A stretch of 50,210 bases of DNA, taken from the NCBI GenBank assembly GCA_002413065.1, contig DHWH01000015.1, forward strand, positions 100,326 to 150,535, in the 5' to 3' direction. The stretch's first letter is position 1; each line of letters opens with the position of its first letter. The stretch comes from Patescibacteria group bacterium UBA5187 (lineage in GTDB: Bacteria; Patescibacteriota; Minisyncoccia; Phycocordibacterales; PALSA-1337). Shown here in pieces: positions 25,869 through 35,211 of this stretch. The notes beneath the pieces were generated by a model. That model searched no databases and had not been told where the DNA came from. It was given only the letters and a program-made list of their open reading frames with translations. Position numbers and translations under genes: made by a program.

Positions 25869-27062
25869 ATGTTTGATCTCAAAGTAATAAACTCAGTCGT
25901 TCAGCAGCTCGAGGAGGAGCGCGGAATTCCACGTGAAAAAACACTGGAAGCTATCGCTATGTCCTTGGCAACTGCGTATAAAAAGGAGTATGGCAAAAAA
26001 GGCCAGATCGTCCGCGCATCATTCGACCAGAACACCGGTTCTGTTGAATTTTGGCAGGTAAAAATCGTAGTTGACCGCAATCAAGTCATCATGGAAGGCG
26101 ATCCAGAACAGGAAGAAGATCTCAAAGACACGAATGTCGACGATATCAAGATCCGTTTCAATCCTGAACAGCACATGCTCATCGAAGATGCCCGCAAGAT
26201 AAAGCGTGACGCCATTATCGGCGATGAATTGGTATTCCCTCTCGAATCCAAGGCTGACTTCGGCCGTATTGCTGCACAAACAGCAAAACAAATCATTATC
26301 CAGAAGATTCGTGAAGCCGAGAAGGTATCCGTCATGAGCGAATACGGTCAAAAAGAAGGCGAAATCGTCGCCGGCATCGTCGAACGTGTCGAACGTGGCA
26401 CTGTATATATAGACATGGGACGTGCAGTCGGTGTCATCCCTTACGAAGAACAGATCCCTAGCGAACGCTGGAAAACCGGTGATCGCATTCGCGCATATCT
26501 CTATGCCGTCGAGGAGTCTCCAAAAGGAATCGTCCTCAAGCTTTCCCGTTCACATCCAAAATTCTTGGCAAAATTGTTCGAGACAGAAGCTCCTGAGATC
26601 GCATCCGGCACCGTCGAGATAAAAGCTATCGCACGCGAAGCCGGTTCACGTTCGAAAGTTGCAGTTATTTCTCACGACGCTCACATTGACCCCATAGGTT
26701 CGATGGTTGGACAGCGCGGCGTTCGTGTTTCTACTGTTACCAGCGAACTTTCCGGCGAGAAGATCGACATCGTCGAATGGAATGAAGATCCTGCCCTCTT
26801 TATTGAAGAGGCTCTTTCACCCGCTGAAGTAGTTTCTCTAGAGTTGGATGGCAAAGAACATCGCGCCATCGTCACCGTTACCGAAGACGAGCAATCACTC
26901 GCTATCGGTAAAGGAGGACAAAATGTACGTCTCGCAGCAAAACTTACCGGTTGGAAAATTGATATCAAATCAGCTGGCAGTGATAAAGATGAAGCCGAGG
27001 ATGAAGAAGAGGGCGAAAAAGGTGAAGGGACAAAAGAAGTTGTGACCGAAGAAAAGAAATAA
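25869..27062 (+). CDS. nusA: Transcription termination/antitermination factor NusA
   Basis: 397 residues. Binds RNA polymerase and nascent RNA and controls pausing and termination. An N-terminal polymerase-binding domain (about 1-130, starting FDLKVINSVVQQLEEERG), an S1 domain (about 140-205, VAGIVERVERGTVYIDMG), and tandem KH domains (about 235-375, with GSMVGQRGVRVSTVTSELSG and AIGKGGQNVRLAAKLTGW) are in order. An acidic, Lys/Glu-rich tail ends the protein, with no C-terminal acidic repeats of the E. coli type. hppA follows 32 nt later. Confidence 0.97.
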   Translation: MFDLKVINSVVQQLEEERGIPREKTLEAIAMSLATAYKKEYGKKGQIVRASFDQNTGSVEFWQVKIVVDRNQVIMEGDPEQEEDLKDTNVDDIKIRFNPEQHMLIEDARKIKRDAIIGDELVFPLESKADFGRIAAQTAKQIIIQKIREAEKVSVMSEYGQKEGEIVAGIVERVERGTVYIDMGRAVGVIPYEEQIPSERWKTGDRIRAYLYAVEESPKGIVLKLSRSHPKFLAKLFETEAPEIASGTVEIKAIAREAGSRSKVAVISHDAHIDPIGSMVGQRGVRVSTVTSELSGEKIDIVEWNEDPALFIEEALSPAEVVSLELDGKEHRAIVTVTEDEQSLAIGKGGQNVRLAAKLTGWKIDIKSAGSDKDEAEDEEEGEKGEGTKEVVTEEKK

Positions 27063-27094
27063 ATATCATTTACAAATAATAAAATCCACATAAC

Positions 27095-29080
27095 ATGAAT
27101 TCGTCGATTATTTTCGCTCTCGTTGCTTCCGTCATCGCTATTGTATACGGAGCATTTCTTGCCGCTTCGATTATTAAAAAACCTGCAGGTAACGAACGTA
27201 TGCAGGAGATCGCGGCCGCCATCCAGGCTGGTGCAAAAGCCTATTTGAACAGGCAGTACCGCACGATCACCATTATTGCCATCGTACTTTTCATCATTCT
27301 CTGGCTCAGCCTCGGAATTACGATTGCTATCGGATTCCTTATCGGTGCCATCCTTTCGGGAGTTACCGGATTCATTGGAATGAACGTCTCTGTTCGCGCT
27401 AACGTTCGTACTGCAGAAGCTGCACGACAAGGCCTCGGCGCAGCACTTTCTCTCGCCTTCAAAGGCGGCGCTGTTACCGGACTTTTCGTAGTAGGTCTCG
27501 CACTTCTCGGTGTGACCGGATTCTATGCCATTACCCAGGATGTCACTTCCCTCATTGGTCTCGCCTTCGGTGCCAGTTTGATCTCAGTCTTTGCCCGCTT
27601 GGGTGGAGGTATTTTCACCAAAGCAGCTGACGTAGGTACTGATCTCGTTGGTAAAGTAGAAGCAGGAATCCCTGAAGATGATCCACGAAACCCAGGAGTT
27701 ATCGCTGACAACGTCGGAGATAACGTCGGCGACTGCGCAGGCATGGCAGCTGACCTTTTCGAAACATATGCTGTTACAACTATCGCGGCCATGATGCTCG
27801 GTGCAACTCTCTTCAAAGGATTTGAAGGCGCTCTCATCTACCCATTGGCAATCGGCGGTATCGCTATTTTTGCCTCAATCATCGGAACTTGGTTCGTGAA
27901 GATGGGAAAGAGTCAAAACATCATGGGTGCCATGTACAAAGGACTTGCAGTAGCCGGCGTACTCGCAGCCATCGCCTTCTACCCTGTCACAAGCATGATC
28001 ATGGGTACAAACGGAACCTACTCAGTCGCAAATCTCTTCGGTTGTACATTGGTAGGCCTCATCGTTACCGCCCTTTTGGTTGTGATCACTGAGTACTACA
28101 CATCAACGAAGTACCGTCCTGTACAGTCGATCGCTCTTGCTTCGATTTCCGGACATGGTACGAACATTATCCAGGGTCTCGCCATTTCTATGAAGGCAAC
28201 TGCATGGCCGCTCATCACGATTGTCGCGGGCATTCTCGGTTCATACTACTTTGCCGGACTCTACGGTATCGCAGTTGCAGCAATGAGCATGCTCTCGATG
28301 GCAGGCATCATCGTCGCGATCGATGCATACGGCCCAATCACAGATAATGCGGGAGGTATCGCTGAAATGTCAGAGCTTCCAAAAGAAGTCCGCGACATAA
28401 CAGATCCTTTGGATGCCGTTGGAAACACAACAAAGGCTGTTACAAAAGGATATGCTATCGGCTCAGCAGGTTTAGCAGCGCTCGTTCTCTTCGCTTCATA
28501 CACTGAAGCAACTCACGGCTTGTTCACATTCAGTTTGAGCGATCCGAAGGTTATCGTCGGTCTTTTCATCGGAGGACTTCTTCCTTATTACTTCGCTGCC
28601 CTTTCCATGGAAGCTGTCGGCAAGGCCGCAGGAAAAGTCGTTGATGAAGTTCGTCGCCAGTTCCGCGAGATCAAAGGGATCATGCAAGGTACTGCAAAAC
28701 CTGACTACGCACGCTGTGTAGACATCGTTACTTCAGCGGCTATCAAAGAAATGATCGTCCCTGCTCTCATCCCTGTTCTCGCTCCAATCATCGTAGGCTT
28801 CGTTCTTGGTCCAGTTGCTCTGGGAGGTCTCCTGGTTGGTTCTATCGTTACAGGCCTCTTCGTTGCCATCTCGATGACTTCAGGAGGAGGTGCATGGGAC
28901 AATGCCAAGAAACATATTGAGCAAGGTGCTCATGGAGGCAAAGGTTCTGATGCCCACAAAGCGGCTGTTACTGGCGACACTGTTGGAGATCCTTACAAGG
29001 ATACCGCGGGTCCAGCTATCAACCCGATGATCAAAATTCTCAATATCGTCGCGTTGCTCATCGTTGCATTCTTGGTCTAA
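27095..29080 (+). CDS. hppA: Membrane-bound proton-pumping pyrophosphatase, K+-independent type
   Basis: 661 residues and about 16 membrane helices. Hydrolyses pyrophosphate and pumps ions outward. Substrate-site motifs are complete: GGIFTKAADVGTDLVGKVE, DNVGDNVGDCAGMAADLFE and, near the C-terminus, GGAWDNAKKHIE and TVGDPYKDTAGPAINP. The K+-dependence determinant reads GNTTKAVTKG: Lys where K+-dependent enzymes have Ala. By the published rule this marks the K+-independent proton-pumping class. It supplies proton motive force from biosynthetic PPi, useful to an organism with little respiration. Expressed just after nusA and ended by a terminator. Confidence 0.97.
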   Translation: MNSSIIFALVASVIAIVYGAFLAASIIKKPAGNERMQEIAAAIQAGAKAYLNRQYRTITIIAIVLFIILWLSLGITIAIGFLIGAILSGVTGFIGMNVSVRANVRTAEAARQGLGAALSLAFKGGAVTGLFVVGLALLGVTGFYAITQDVTSLIGLAFGASLISVFARLGGGIFTKAADVGTDLVGKVEAGIPEDDPRNPGVIADNVGDNVGDCAGMAADLFETYAVTTIAAMMLGATLFKGFEGALIYPLAIGGIAIFASIIGTWFVKMGKSQNIMGAMYKGLAVAGVLAAIAFYPVTSMIMGTNGTYSVANLFGCTLVGLIVTALLVVITEYYTSTKYRPVQSIALASISGHGTNIIQGLAISMKATAWPLITIVAGILGSYYFAGLYGIAVAAMSMLSMAGIIVAIDAYGPITDNAGGIAEMSELPKEVRDITDPLDAVGNTTKAVTKGYAIGSAGLAALVLFASYTEATHGLFTFSLSDPKVIVGLFIGGLLPYYFAALSMEAVGKAAGKVVDEVRRQFREIKGIMQGTAKPDYARCVDIVTSAAIKEMIVPALIPVLAPIIVGFVLGPVALGGLLVGSIVTGLFVAISMTSGGGAWDNAKKHIEQGAHGGKGSDAHKAAVTGDTVGDPYKDTAGPAINPMIKILNIVALLIVAFLV

Positions 29081-29125
29081 TGCTCAATTTGAGCTCAAAT
29101 CAAGCTTACAAACCCTAAGTAGAAC

Positions 29126-29154
29126 AAAAGAGCTGACTCAAATCAGCTCTTTTT
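29126..29154 (+). terminator. Terminator after hppA
   Basis: AAAAGAGCTGA and TCAGCTCTTTT around CTCAAA, with a run of five T. Confidence 0.88.
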
Positions 29155-29217
29155 GTATGCTATACTTAACCTTAACCACGAAAACTGTGGCCTAAAATAA
29201 GCTTAATACATATAAAT

Positions 29218-29979
29218 ATGAAAAAAACCTATTACATAATCGGAGTCTCTGCCTTAGCCCTCGTTTTGGCTACAACAGTCACTCGTGCGGAAGAGCCTCG
29301 CGTAGTCCGCGAGCAAATGCGTGTAGATTCGTCACGAATACAGAATATCAAAAATAACGAGGAATTCAGAAACAATGCCCTCAAGAGCCGCGAAGGCAAG
29401 ATGGCTTCGACCAGTTCGACAACCCGCATGATGCCTCGTCAGAATCTCGAGAAAAGGATGGCATCTTCGAGTGAAAAGAGGGGTGAGATGAGGGATGAAG
29501 CCGAAATGAAAGATACAAAAAATAAGATGGAGGTTCGCAAGGAAGTTTTCGAAAAACAAAAAGATCACCTTATCGGACAACTCAGTCATTCTTTAGAAAA
29601 TTTGAAACAGGTCCGTACCCGTATCGTATCTCGCATCCAAAAGGCCGAATCAAGCGGTAAAAACATGACTGAAGCAAAGAATTTGCTTGTCATAGCAGAT
29701 GCCAAGCTATCAGTAGCCCAGACAGCAGTAAATGCATTATTGAATTTGAACGCTTCATCGACCATTACTACAGGTACGACAACAGCTTCCACAACTGCAA
29801 CAACGTCAACTATGATAAATCTTGGCAAAGCACGCCAGATCGGTGCAAGCGCTATCCAGGCCATAAATGATGCTCGTAAAGCATTGAGTAACGTAGTCGC
29901 ATCAATTTCTCATTCATTGGGTCTCAAAGTAGAAAATGCCGGAGTAACCTCAACTACTACTGCGACAACAACACTATAA
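29218..29979 (+). CDS. Secreted coiled-coil protein of unknown function
   Basis: 253 residues. A signal peptide (YYIIGVSALALVLATTVTRAEE, cleavage after about residue 24) precedes a very charged helical region rich in Arg, Lys, Glu and Met (about 30-125), then a second helical stretch with LSHSLENLKQVRTRI and a Ser/Thr-rich spacer (about 180-200). This style is frequent in CPR periplasmic proteins, and I recognise no enzyme motif. Followed by another small membrane protein at 37 nt. Confidence 0.75.
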   Translation: MKKTYYIIGVSALALVLATTVTRAEEPRVVREQMRVDSSRIQNIKNNEEFRNNALKSREGKMASTSSTTRMMPRQNLEKRMASSSEKRGEMRDEAEMKDTKNKMEVRKEVFEKQKDHLIGQLSHSLENLKQVRTRIVSRIQKAESSGKNMTEAKNLLVIADAKLSVAQTAVNALLNLNASSTITTGTTTASTTATTSTMINLGKARQIGASAIQAINDARKALSNVVASISHSLGLKVENAGVTSTTTATTTL

Positions 29980-30016
29980 ATTATTCCTGCTACTTATTAC
30001 ATAATATCTAACTACT

Positions 30017-30325
30017 ATGGATCCAATAAACCAATCTGCTCCGATGAACACTCCAGCAAACACTCCAGTCTCAAATGGAGGTAAGAAAGTCGGACCTATC
30101 ATAGCGACCCTTACTATCGTTCTTATCCTCATAATCGCAGCTTTATACTTGTTTGCTTCACGCATCAATCGCCAGTCAACTTCACTCGAGACTGCTTCAA
30201 CAACATCTTCAATGACTACGAATTCAGATGGGCAGCCAGTGGTTGCAACAACAAATGATGATCCAGCTTCATTACAAGCTGATCTGAGCGCTTCAACGAA
30301 TGCTTTGGATGCACAGAATTTCTAG
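30017..30325 (+). CDS. Small single-pass membrane protein
   Basis: 102 residues. A Pro/Asn-rich cytoplasmic N-terminus is followed by one membrane helix (IIATLTIVLILIIAALYLFA, about 28-47) and a Ser/Thr/Asp-rich outer tail with many TTS and STT repeats. Probably co-transcribed with the secreted coiled-coil protein upstream. Family and role unknown. Confidence 0.65.
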   Translation: MDPINQSAPMNTPANTPVSNGGKKVGPIIATLTIVLILIIAALYLFASRINRQSTSLETASTTSSMTTNSDGQPVVATTNDDPASLQADLSASTNALDAQNF

Positions 30326-30456
30326 TACTGGTAAAATACGACGTAGAAATGAAAATAAGGGAAGCAGACGAAATGTCGCTTCCCTTATTCGTACAGCATA
30401 TATTCAATTATGTACGTTTCTTGATTCATAAGCAATTTCCCTGTAGACTGCCCTTC

Positions 30457-31545
30457 ATGACTCAAACACAAGATACTAAGGCGAAATCATACGATTCCGC
30501 ACTCGTTAAGAAATTACCAAAATCTGAAATCGAGATCACCGCTTCCATCCCTGCAGAAGTTTGGGAAAAATTCAGACCGGAAGCTATTAAAAACATAAAC
30601 GGAAGCATAACTATAGATGGTTTCCGCAAAGGAAATGTTCCTGAAAACATCCTCGTTGCAAAAGTCGGCGAAGCCGCGATACACGAGGAGATGGCAGAAT
30701 TTGCGCTTTCAAAGGCATACATTGAGATCCTTATTGATAACAAGATTGACGCCCTCGGCAAACCGATTGTTCATGTTACCAAGCTCGCCACAGGCAATCC
30801 CTTGGAATTCAAAGCGACAACCGCGGTTACACCTGAAGTAAAACTTCCTGACTACAAGAAAATCGCCGCCGAAGAAATAAAGAAATCTTCTTCAGAAAAA
30901 ATCGAAGTGGCAGACAAGGATGTAGACGAAGCCATTTTACGTATTCGCAAATCACGGGTTTCACACGAAGGTCACGATCATGAAAAATTATCTCCCGAAG
31001 AACACGAGAAAGCGATCATGGATTCTTTGCCGGAATTCAATGACGAATTCGTACGCACTTTAGACGGCGACTTCACAGATATCGAAGATTTCAAAACGAA
31101 GATTCGCGAGATGATCGGCGAAAACAAAAAGGATGAGGCTCGCGAGAAACTTCGCCTTCGCATTGCGGATGCAATTTCCGATGCTTCCACGATAGAGTTG
31201 CCTGATGTCATAGTTGAAAGCGAACTCCAGCGCACACAGGCGCAATTTGCGGCTGATATCGAACGCATGGGCGTGAAACTGGATGACTATCTCAAACAGG
31301 CAAAGAAAACGCTTGAAGAGATTCGCGTTGAATGGCGTCCTCATGCGGAGAAGAAAGCCAAGCTGCAATTAATTTTGAATGCTATTTCTGACACAGAAAA
31401 AATAAAGCCTACCCCGGAAGAAATCAAGGCCGAGGTCAAACATATCACCGAGCACTACAAAGATGCTGACATGGAACGAGCTACCGTGTACGCAGAAACT
31501 GTTCTGACAAATGAGAAAGTGTTTCTATTTTTGGAGAAAAAATAA
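30457..31545 (+). CDS. tig: Trigger factor lacking the PPIase domain
   Basis: 362 residues from the ATG at 30457; a more upstream in-frame start adds 36 residues without similarity. Ribosome-associated chaperone for nascent chains. The ribosome-docking loop reads GFRKGNVP (family GFRKGKVP). The N-terminal domain runs to about 125 and leads directly through a His-rich stretch (SHEGHDHEKLSPEEHEK) into the C-terminal chaperone arms (about 175-362, with LPEFNDEFVRTL and IELPDVIVESEL). The FKBP-like prolyl isomerase domain of about 90 residues, present in E. coli (432 residues), is absent. Ends at a bidirectional terminator. Confidence 0.92.
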   Translation: MTQTQDTKAKSYDSALVKKLPKSEIEITASIPAEVWEKFRPEAIKNINGSITIDGFRKGNVPENILVAKVGEAAIHEEMAEFALSKAYIEILIDNKIDALGKPIVHVTKLATGNPLEFKATTAVTPEVKLPDYKKIAAEEIKKSSSEKIEVADKDVDEAILRIRKSRVSHEGHDHEKLSPEEHEKAIMDSLPEFNDEFVRTLDGDFTDIEDFKTKIREMIGENKKDEAREKLRLRIADAISDASTIELPDVIVESELQRTQAQFAADIERMGVKLDDYLKQAKKTLEEIRVEWRPHAEKKAKLQLILNAISDTEKIKPTPEEIKAEVKHITEHYKDADMERATVYAETVLTNEKVFLFLEKK

Positions 31546-31563
31546 TCAGACAAGTTGTCAAAT

Positions 31564-31589
31564 AAAAAACCGAGGAGTCTCGGTTTTTT
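31564..31589. terminator. Bidirectional terminator between tig and rsmE
   Basis: AAAAAACCGAG and CTCGGTTTTTT around GAGT; T runs on both strands. Serves convergent tig and rsmE. Confidence 0.88.
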
Positions 31590-31642
31590 ATTTGTGAAAC
31601 ACTCTCATACCCAGTAAAACCTTCCGCTACCTGAAATTAGCA

Positions 31643-32395
31643 CTATACAGTGAATACCACCTGAGAGAGGGCAGCGATGACAGCCGTTTCAGCCCTCAAA
31701 ACCTGATTACCAAGACATCGGACTGGAATTCCATTCTTGTGAAACATATCCATTTCCGTTTCTGACCAACCGCCTTCAGGGCCTATGAAAACAGCAATGT
31801 CTGAATTCGTAGGCAGATCAGATCGTTCTAAGAGCGAACCTTCCGTATGAAAAGCAAGCGATACAGGAATTCCAGCTTCCGCACTCTGCGACCCTTTTTT
31901 CAAAAAAGAAAACGCTTCATTAAGTGTCATGATCGAGCTCATCACAGGAATATTCCCACGACCACATTGCTCACTTGCCTCAATAGCAATCTTTTTGAGT
32001 CGAGCTTCATTCAAAGATTTCTTTTCGCTGCGCTCGGCCATTATAGGAATAATATGAGTGACTCCGAGTTCAGTCGCTTTTTCTACAATCCATTCGAATG
32101 TATCTTTTTTTACAACCGCTGCACACAAATAAATATTTCGTGCAGGTATAAAGGCGCTCCGCATTGACGTAGCTGAATGGAGGGATATCACCTTGTCGCT
32201 ATCAATTTTACTCTCCTCACCGAATCCGTCAATTGTACATTCGTAGTCAGAACCCGAACCATCGAACAAGACAAGGGAATCCCCTTTCTTCAAACGAAAC
32301 ACCCGGCGAACCTGATTAACAAGTTCAGCCGAGTGTACCGTGATCTCAGATTGGTTGGCGATCTTTTCGGAAATATAGAATCGATGAAGACGCAT
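31643..32395 (-). CDS. rsmE: 16S rRNA (uracil-1498-N3)-methyltransferase
   Basis: 250 residues. SPOUT-class methylase acting on U1498 of 16S rRNA. The N-terminal PUA-like part starts MRLHRFYI. The SAM-binding trefoil knot is shown by FIGPEGGWSETEMDMF and LGNQVLRAETAVIAALSQ near the C-terminus, which are family signatures. It follows clpP by 12 nt and is probably co-transcribed with it. Confidence 0.94.
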   Translation of the reverse strand: MRLHRFYISEKIANQSEITVHSAELVNQVRRVFRLKKGDSLVLFDGSGSDYECTIDGFGEESKIDSDKVISLHSATSMRSAFIPARNIYLCAAVVKKDTFEWIVEKATELGVTHIIPIMAERSEKKSLNEARLKKIAIEASEQCGRGNIPVMSSIMTLNEAFSFLKKGSQSAEAGIPVSLAFHTEGSLLERSDLPTNSDIAVFIGPEGGWSETEMDMFHKNGIPVRCLGNQVLRAETAVIAALSQVVFTV

Positions 32396-32407
32396 ATCTG
32401 TGTGCGT

Positions 32408-32989
32408 TTATTTCTTTGAACTTACAACCTGATCAATGACCCCATATTTTTTTGCTTCGTCGGCACTCATGAAGAAATCTCGGTCAACGTCCTTCTCAAT
32501 GCGTGCAAGTGTCTGACCGGTATTCTTTGCGAGAAGTTTATTCAAAGATTCACGAGTTTTCAATATATGCTTGGCACTGATTTCAATATCGGAAGCCTGA
32601 CCTTCGACACCACCGAGCGGCTGATGAATCATCACTTCTGAATTTGGCAAAGCGATACGCTTACCTTTTGTTCCGGCAGAGAGAACGAGGGCTGCACCCG
32701 AAGCTGCGATACCGACGCACACTGTGGAGATATCATTTTTTATATGCTGCATCGTGTCGATGATGGCCAATGTCGCAGTTACTGATCCCCCTGGCGAGTT
32801 CACATACAGAGAAATTTCCTTCTTTGGATCTTCGGACTGCAAGAAAAGAAGCTGGGCAATAATGAGGTTTGCAGTATGGTCATCGATAGGTCCGCCAAGA
32901 AAGATGATGTTATCCCTCAAAAGGCGTGAATATATATCGTATGCGCGCTCTCCGAAACTTGATTTTTCTATAACGGTTGGGATTAACAT
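32408..32989 (-). CDS. clpP: ATP-dependent Clp protease proteolytic subunit
   Basis: 193 residues from MLIPTVIEKSSFGERAYDIY (ATG 32989); the longer frame adds 17 unrelated residues. Serine protease of the Clp machine, forming two stacked heptamer rings. The catalytic Ser lies in IAASGAALVLSAG (family AASMGAxLL), His in MIHQPLGG and Asp in DVDRDFFMSADEA. YVNSPGGSVTATLAI is the oxyanion strand. rsmE is 12 nt downstream. The unfoldase ClpX or ClpC is not in this window. Confidence 0.96.
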   Translation of the reverse strand: MLIPTVIEKSSFGERAYDIYSRLLRDNIIFLGGPIDDHTANLIIAQLLFLQSEDPKKEISLYVNSPGGSVTATLAIIDTMQHIKNDISTVCVGIAASGAALVLSAGTKGKRIALPNSEVMIHQPLGGVEGQASDIEISAKHILKTRESLNKLLAKNTGQTLARIEKDVDRDFFMSADEAKKYGVIDQVVSSKK

Positions 32990-33240
32990 GATGTTTAGAT
33001 ATTTATTGAAATTAAAGTAAATGTAAACGCAATATAACACGAATATAGGTACTTATCTAGCCCCACTGTGGCCTCTCTAAATAAAACTTGCTTATACACA
33101 CCTTTTCATTATATGATGACGGTGTTACCAATATTTAATTTTGATACCGCCTTTTTCGGACTTTTCGTGAAATTCTAACCTATGACACCCATTATCCAGC
33201 TACAGACTCATACGTTGCTATCACCATAGTCCCAAAGGGG

Positions 33241-33253
33241 CGGATCCAATCCG
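33241..33253 (+). promoter_or_regulatory. Hairpin between the Shine-Dalgarno and start of rny
   Basis: CGGAT and ATCCG around CCA sit between AAAGGGG (33234-33240) and the ATG at 33257. Folding would bring a distant Shine-Dalgarno to about 4-5 nt effective spacing. It may decide translation of rny. Confidence 0.4.
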
Positions 33254-33256
33254 TAT

Positions 33257-34786
33257 ATGTCCCTTAAATTAGTCGCCCTATTCCTCGCTCTAGCGGGAGC
33301 AGTCGGTGTGGCTGTCGGATATTACCTGCGATTGATCATATCTCTCGGCAAGAAAGGCTCTATGGAGCTCGAAATCAAGGAAATGCTCCTTGCCGCAAAG
33401 GAAGAAGCCAAAAAGATCACTGCAGATGCCGAAGCCAAAGCAACCAAAACTCTCGAAGGTGCCCGGACAGAAATAAAAGAAAAAGAAGATAAAATTCGCC
33501 AAACCGAAGATCGTCTCGTAAAACGAGAGGATATTATCGACAAACGCCAGTCAGATCTCGACAAAGAAGTCGAAATGATCAAACAACGCGTGGCCGAGAT
33601 CAAGGCTATTCGCGAGAAAGCTGACAAACTCGAGGAAGATCGCAAAGCCGCGCTCGAAAAGATCGCCAAACTTTCTGCTGATGACGCAAAAGAGCAGTTG
33701 ATCAAATTGGTCGAGAAACAATCCCAGGAAGATCTGCTTGTACGCGTCAACAAGCTCGAAATTCACGGGGAGGAAATGCTCGAACAAAAAGCAAAAGATA
33801 TTCTCGCTATGTCCATCCAGCGTTTGGCTTCATCTGTTGCCCAAGATGTGATGTCTACCATCGTAGAGATCCCGAGTGATGACGTTAAAGGAAAAATCAT
33901 TGGCAAAGAAGGCCGCAACATCAAAGCTTTCGAGCGTATCACCGGCGTTGAAGTCATGGTTGATGACACCCCTGGAGCGATCACCATTTCATCATTTGAT
34001 CCCGTACGACGTCATGTCGCTCGCATTGCCCTTCTTGAATTGATCAAAGACGGTCGTATTCAGCCAGCCAAGATCGAAGCCGTAGTTGAGAAAGCAAAAC
34101 AAGACATCAACAAAACTATCAAAGAAAAAGGCGAGGCTGCAGCATATGAATGCGGCATCATCGGCCTCGATCCACGCATTCTCCTTATATTGGGCAGACT
34201 TCATTTCCGCACCAGTTATGGTCAGAATGTTCTCCAGCACTCTATCGAAATGTCACATATCGCCGGCATGATCGCCGAAGAGATCGGTGCCAATGTCCAA
34301 GTCGCCAAAGCGGGCGCCCTCCTCCATGATCTTGGTAAAGCGCTCGACCATGAAGTCGTCGGGACTCACGTCGAGATCGGCCGCCGCATCCTTCAGAAAT
34401 TCGGTGCTCCCGAAGAAATCATCAAGGCTATGCAGGCTCACCATGAGGAATATCCGTACGAAACAGTCGAGTCACGTATCGTACAGACTGCTGATGCTAT
34501 CTCTGGCGCACGTCCCGGCGCACGTCGCGACAATATCGAGAACTATCTCAAGCGTCTCGGCGATCTCGAGGCTCTGGCCAATTCATTCCCTGGTATCGAA
34601 AAGTCCTATGCCCTGCAAGCCGGCCGTGAAATCCGCATCTTCGTGAAACCTGAAGAAATAGGTGACCTCGAAGCCAAGAATCTAGCTCGCGACATCGCAC
34701 TCAAAATTGAAAAGGATCTCAAATACCCGGGTGAAATCAGAGTTATGGTTATCAGAGAGACGAGAAATATGGAATTTGCGAGGTAA
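33257..34786 (+). CDS. rny: Ribonuclease Y
   Basis: 509 residues. Membrane-anchored endoribonuclease that starts mRNA decay. It shows an N-terminal membrane helix (about 5-24), a long coiled coil (about 30-190), a KH domain (about 200-265, with GKIIGKEGRNIKAFERITG) and the HD domain (about 320-420, with LLHDLGKALDHE and HHEEYPYET). The C-terminal ends IRETRNMEFAR. All family domains are present in order. Single gene, facing the Doc-type toxin. Confidence 0.96.
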   Translation: MSLKLVALFLALAGAVGVAVGYYLRLIISLGKKGSMELEIKEMLLAAKEEAKKITADAEAKATKTLEGARTEIKEKEDKIRQTEDRLVKREDIIDKRQSDLDKEVEMIKQRVAEIKAIREKADKLEEDRKAALEKIAKLSADDAKEQLIKLVEKQSQEDLLVRVNKLEIHGEEMLEQKAKDILAMSIQRLASSVAQDVMSTIVEIPSDDVKGKIIGKEGRNIKAFERITGVEVMVDDTPGAITISSFDPVRRHVARIALLELIKDGRIQPAKIEAVVEKAKQDINKTIKEKGEAAAYECGIIGLDPRILLILGRLHFRTSYGQNVLQHSIEMSHIAGMIAEEIGANVQVAKAGALLHDLGKALDHEVVGTHVEIGRRILQKFGAPEEIIKAMQAHHEEYPYETVESRIVQTADAISGARPGARRDNIENYLKRLGDLEALANSFPGIEKSYALQAGREIRIFVKPEEIGDLEAKNLARDIALKIEKDLKYPGEIRVMVIRETRNMEFAR

Positions 34787-35209
34787 TTACTTAAGAATAA
34801 CTATATGGATTTTGAGAAACTCCTCTATAAATTTTATGGTGGGGGTTTTCGATTTAGCATTACTCTCCGCAACCAAAACAGCAAACGAATATACTTCTTT
34901 ATTAGATAAATCCAACCAACTATCGTTTTTAATTAAATATACAAGTAACGTAGCAACGGCGATCCTTTTATTCCCATTCTGAAAAGGATGATTTTTGATC
35001 ATCAAATAGAAGAGGATGGCAGCTTTCTTGATAAGACCCTTATATAGTTGGCCTTCAAATGTCTGGTACGGCGCCCCTAAACAGGCCTCAAGAACATGTG
35101 GAAAACGTGTAGAAAAATCAGGAATAGGTTCATCCCATTCCATAAACTTTTGGGCAACCTCATGTGCAATATACTGCACTTCTTCAACTGTAAGAGATTC
35201 AATCTTCAT
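34787..35209 (-). CDS. Doc-like Fic-family toxin
   Basis: 140 residues. The Fic motif reads HPFQNGNKRIA, with Lys in place of the usual Gly of AMP-transferring Fic proteins, as in Doc, which phosphorylates EF-Tu. Upstream segments PHVLEACLGAPYQTF and KGLIKKAAILFYLMIKNH match the Doc/Fic fold. It starts 2 nt after the stop of the helix-turn-helix gene, so the pair is a toxin-antitoxin unit. EF-Tu as a target is inferred from Doc. No inhibitory (S/T)xxxE(G/N) helix is visible in this protein. Confidence 0.87.
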   Translation of the reverse strand: MKIESLTVEEVQYIAHEVAQKFMEWDEPIPDFSTRFPHVLEACLGAPYQTFEGQLYKGLIKKAAILFYLMIKNHPFQNGNKRIAVATLLVYLIKNDSWLDLSNKEVYSFAVLVAESNAKSKTPTIKFIEEFLKIHIVILK

Positions 35210-35211
35210 AT

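Noticed and set aside
26681..27430. Minus-strand ORF of 249 codons across nusA and hppA
   Set aside because: Low-complexity Ser/Arg-rich shadow of two clear genes.
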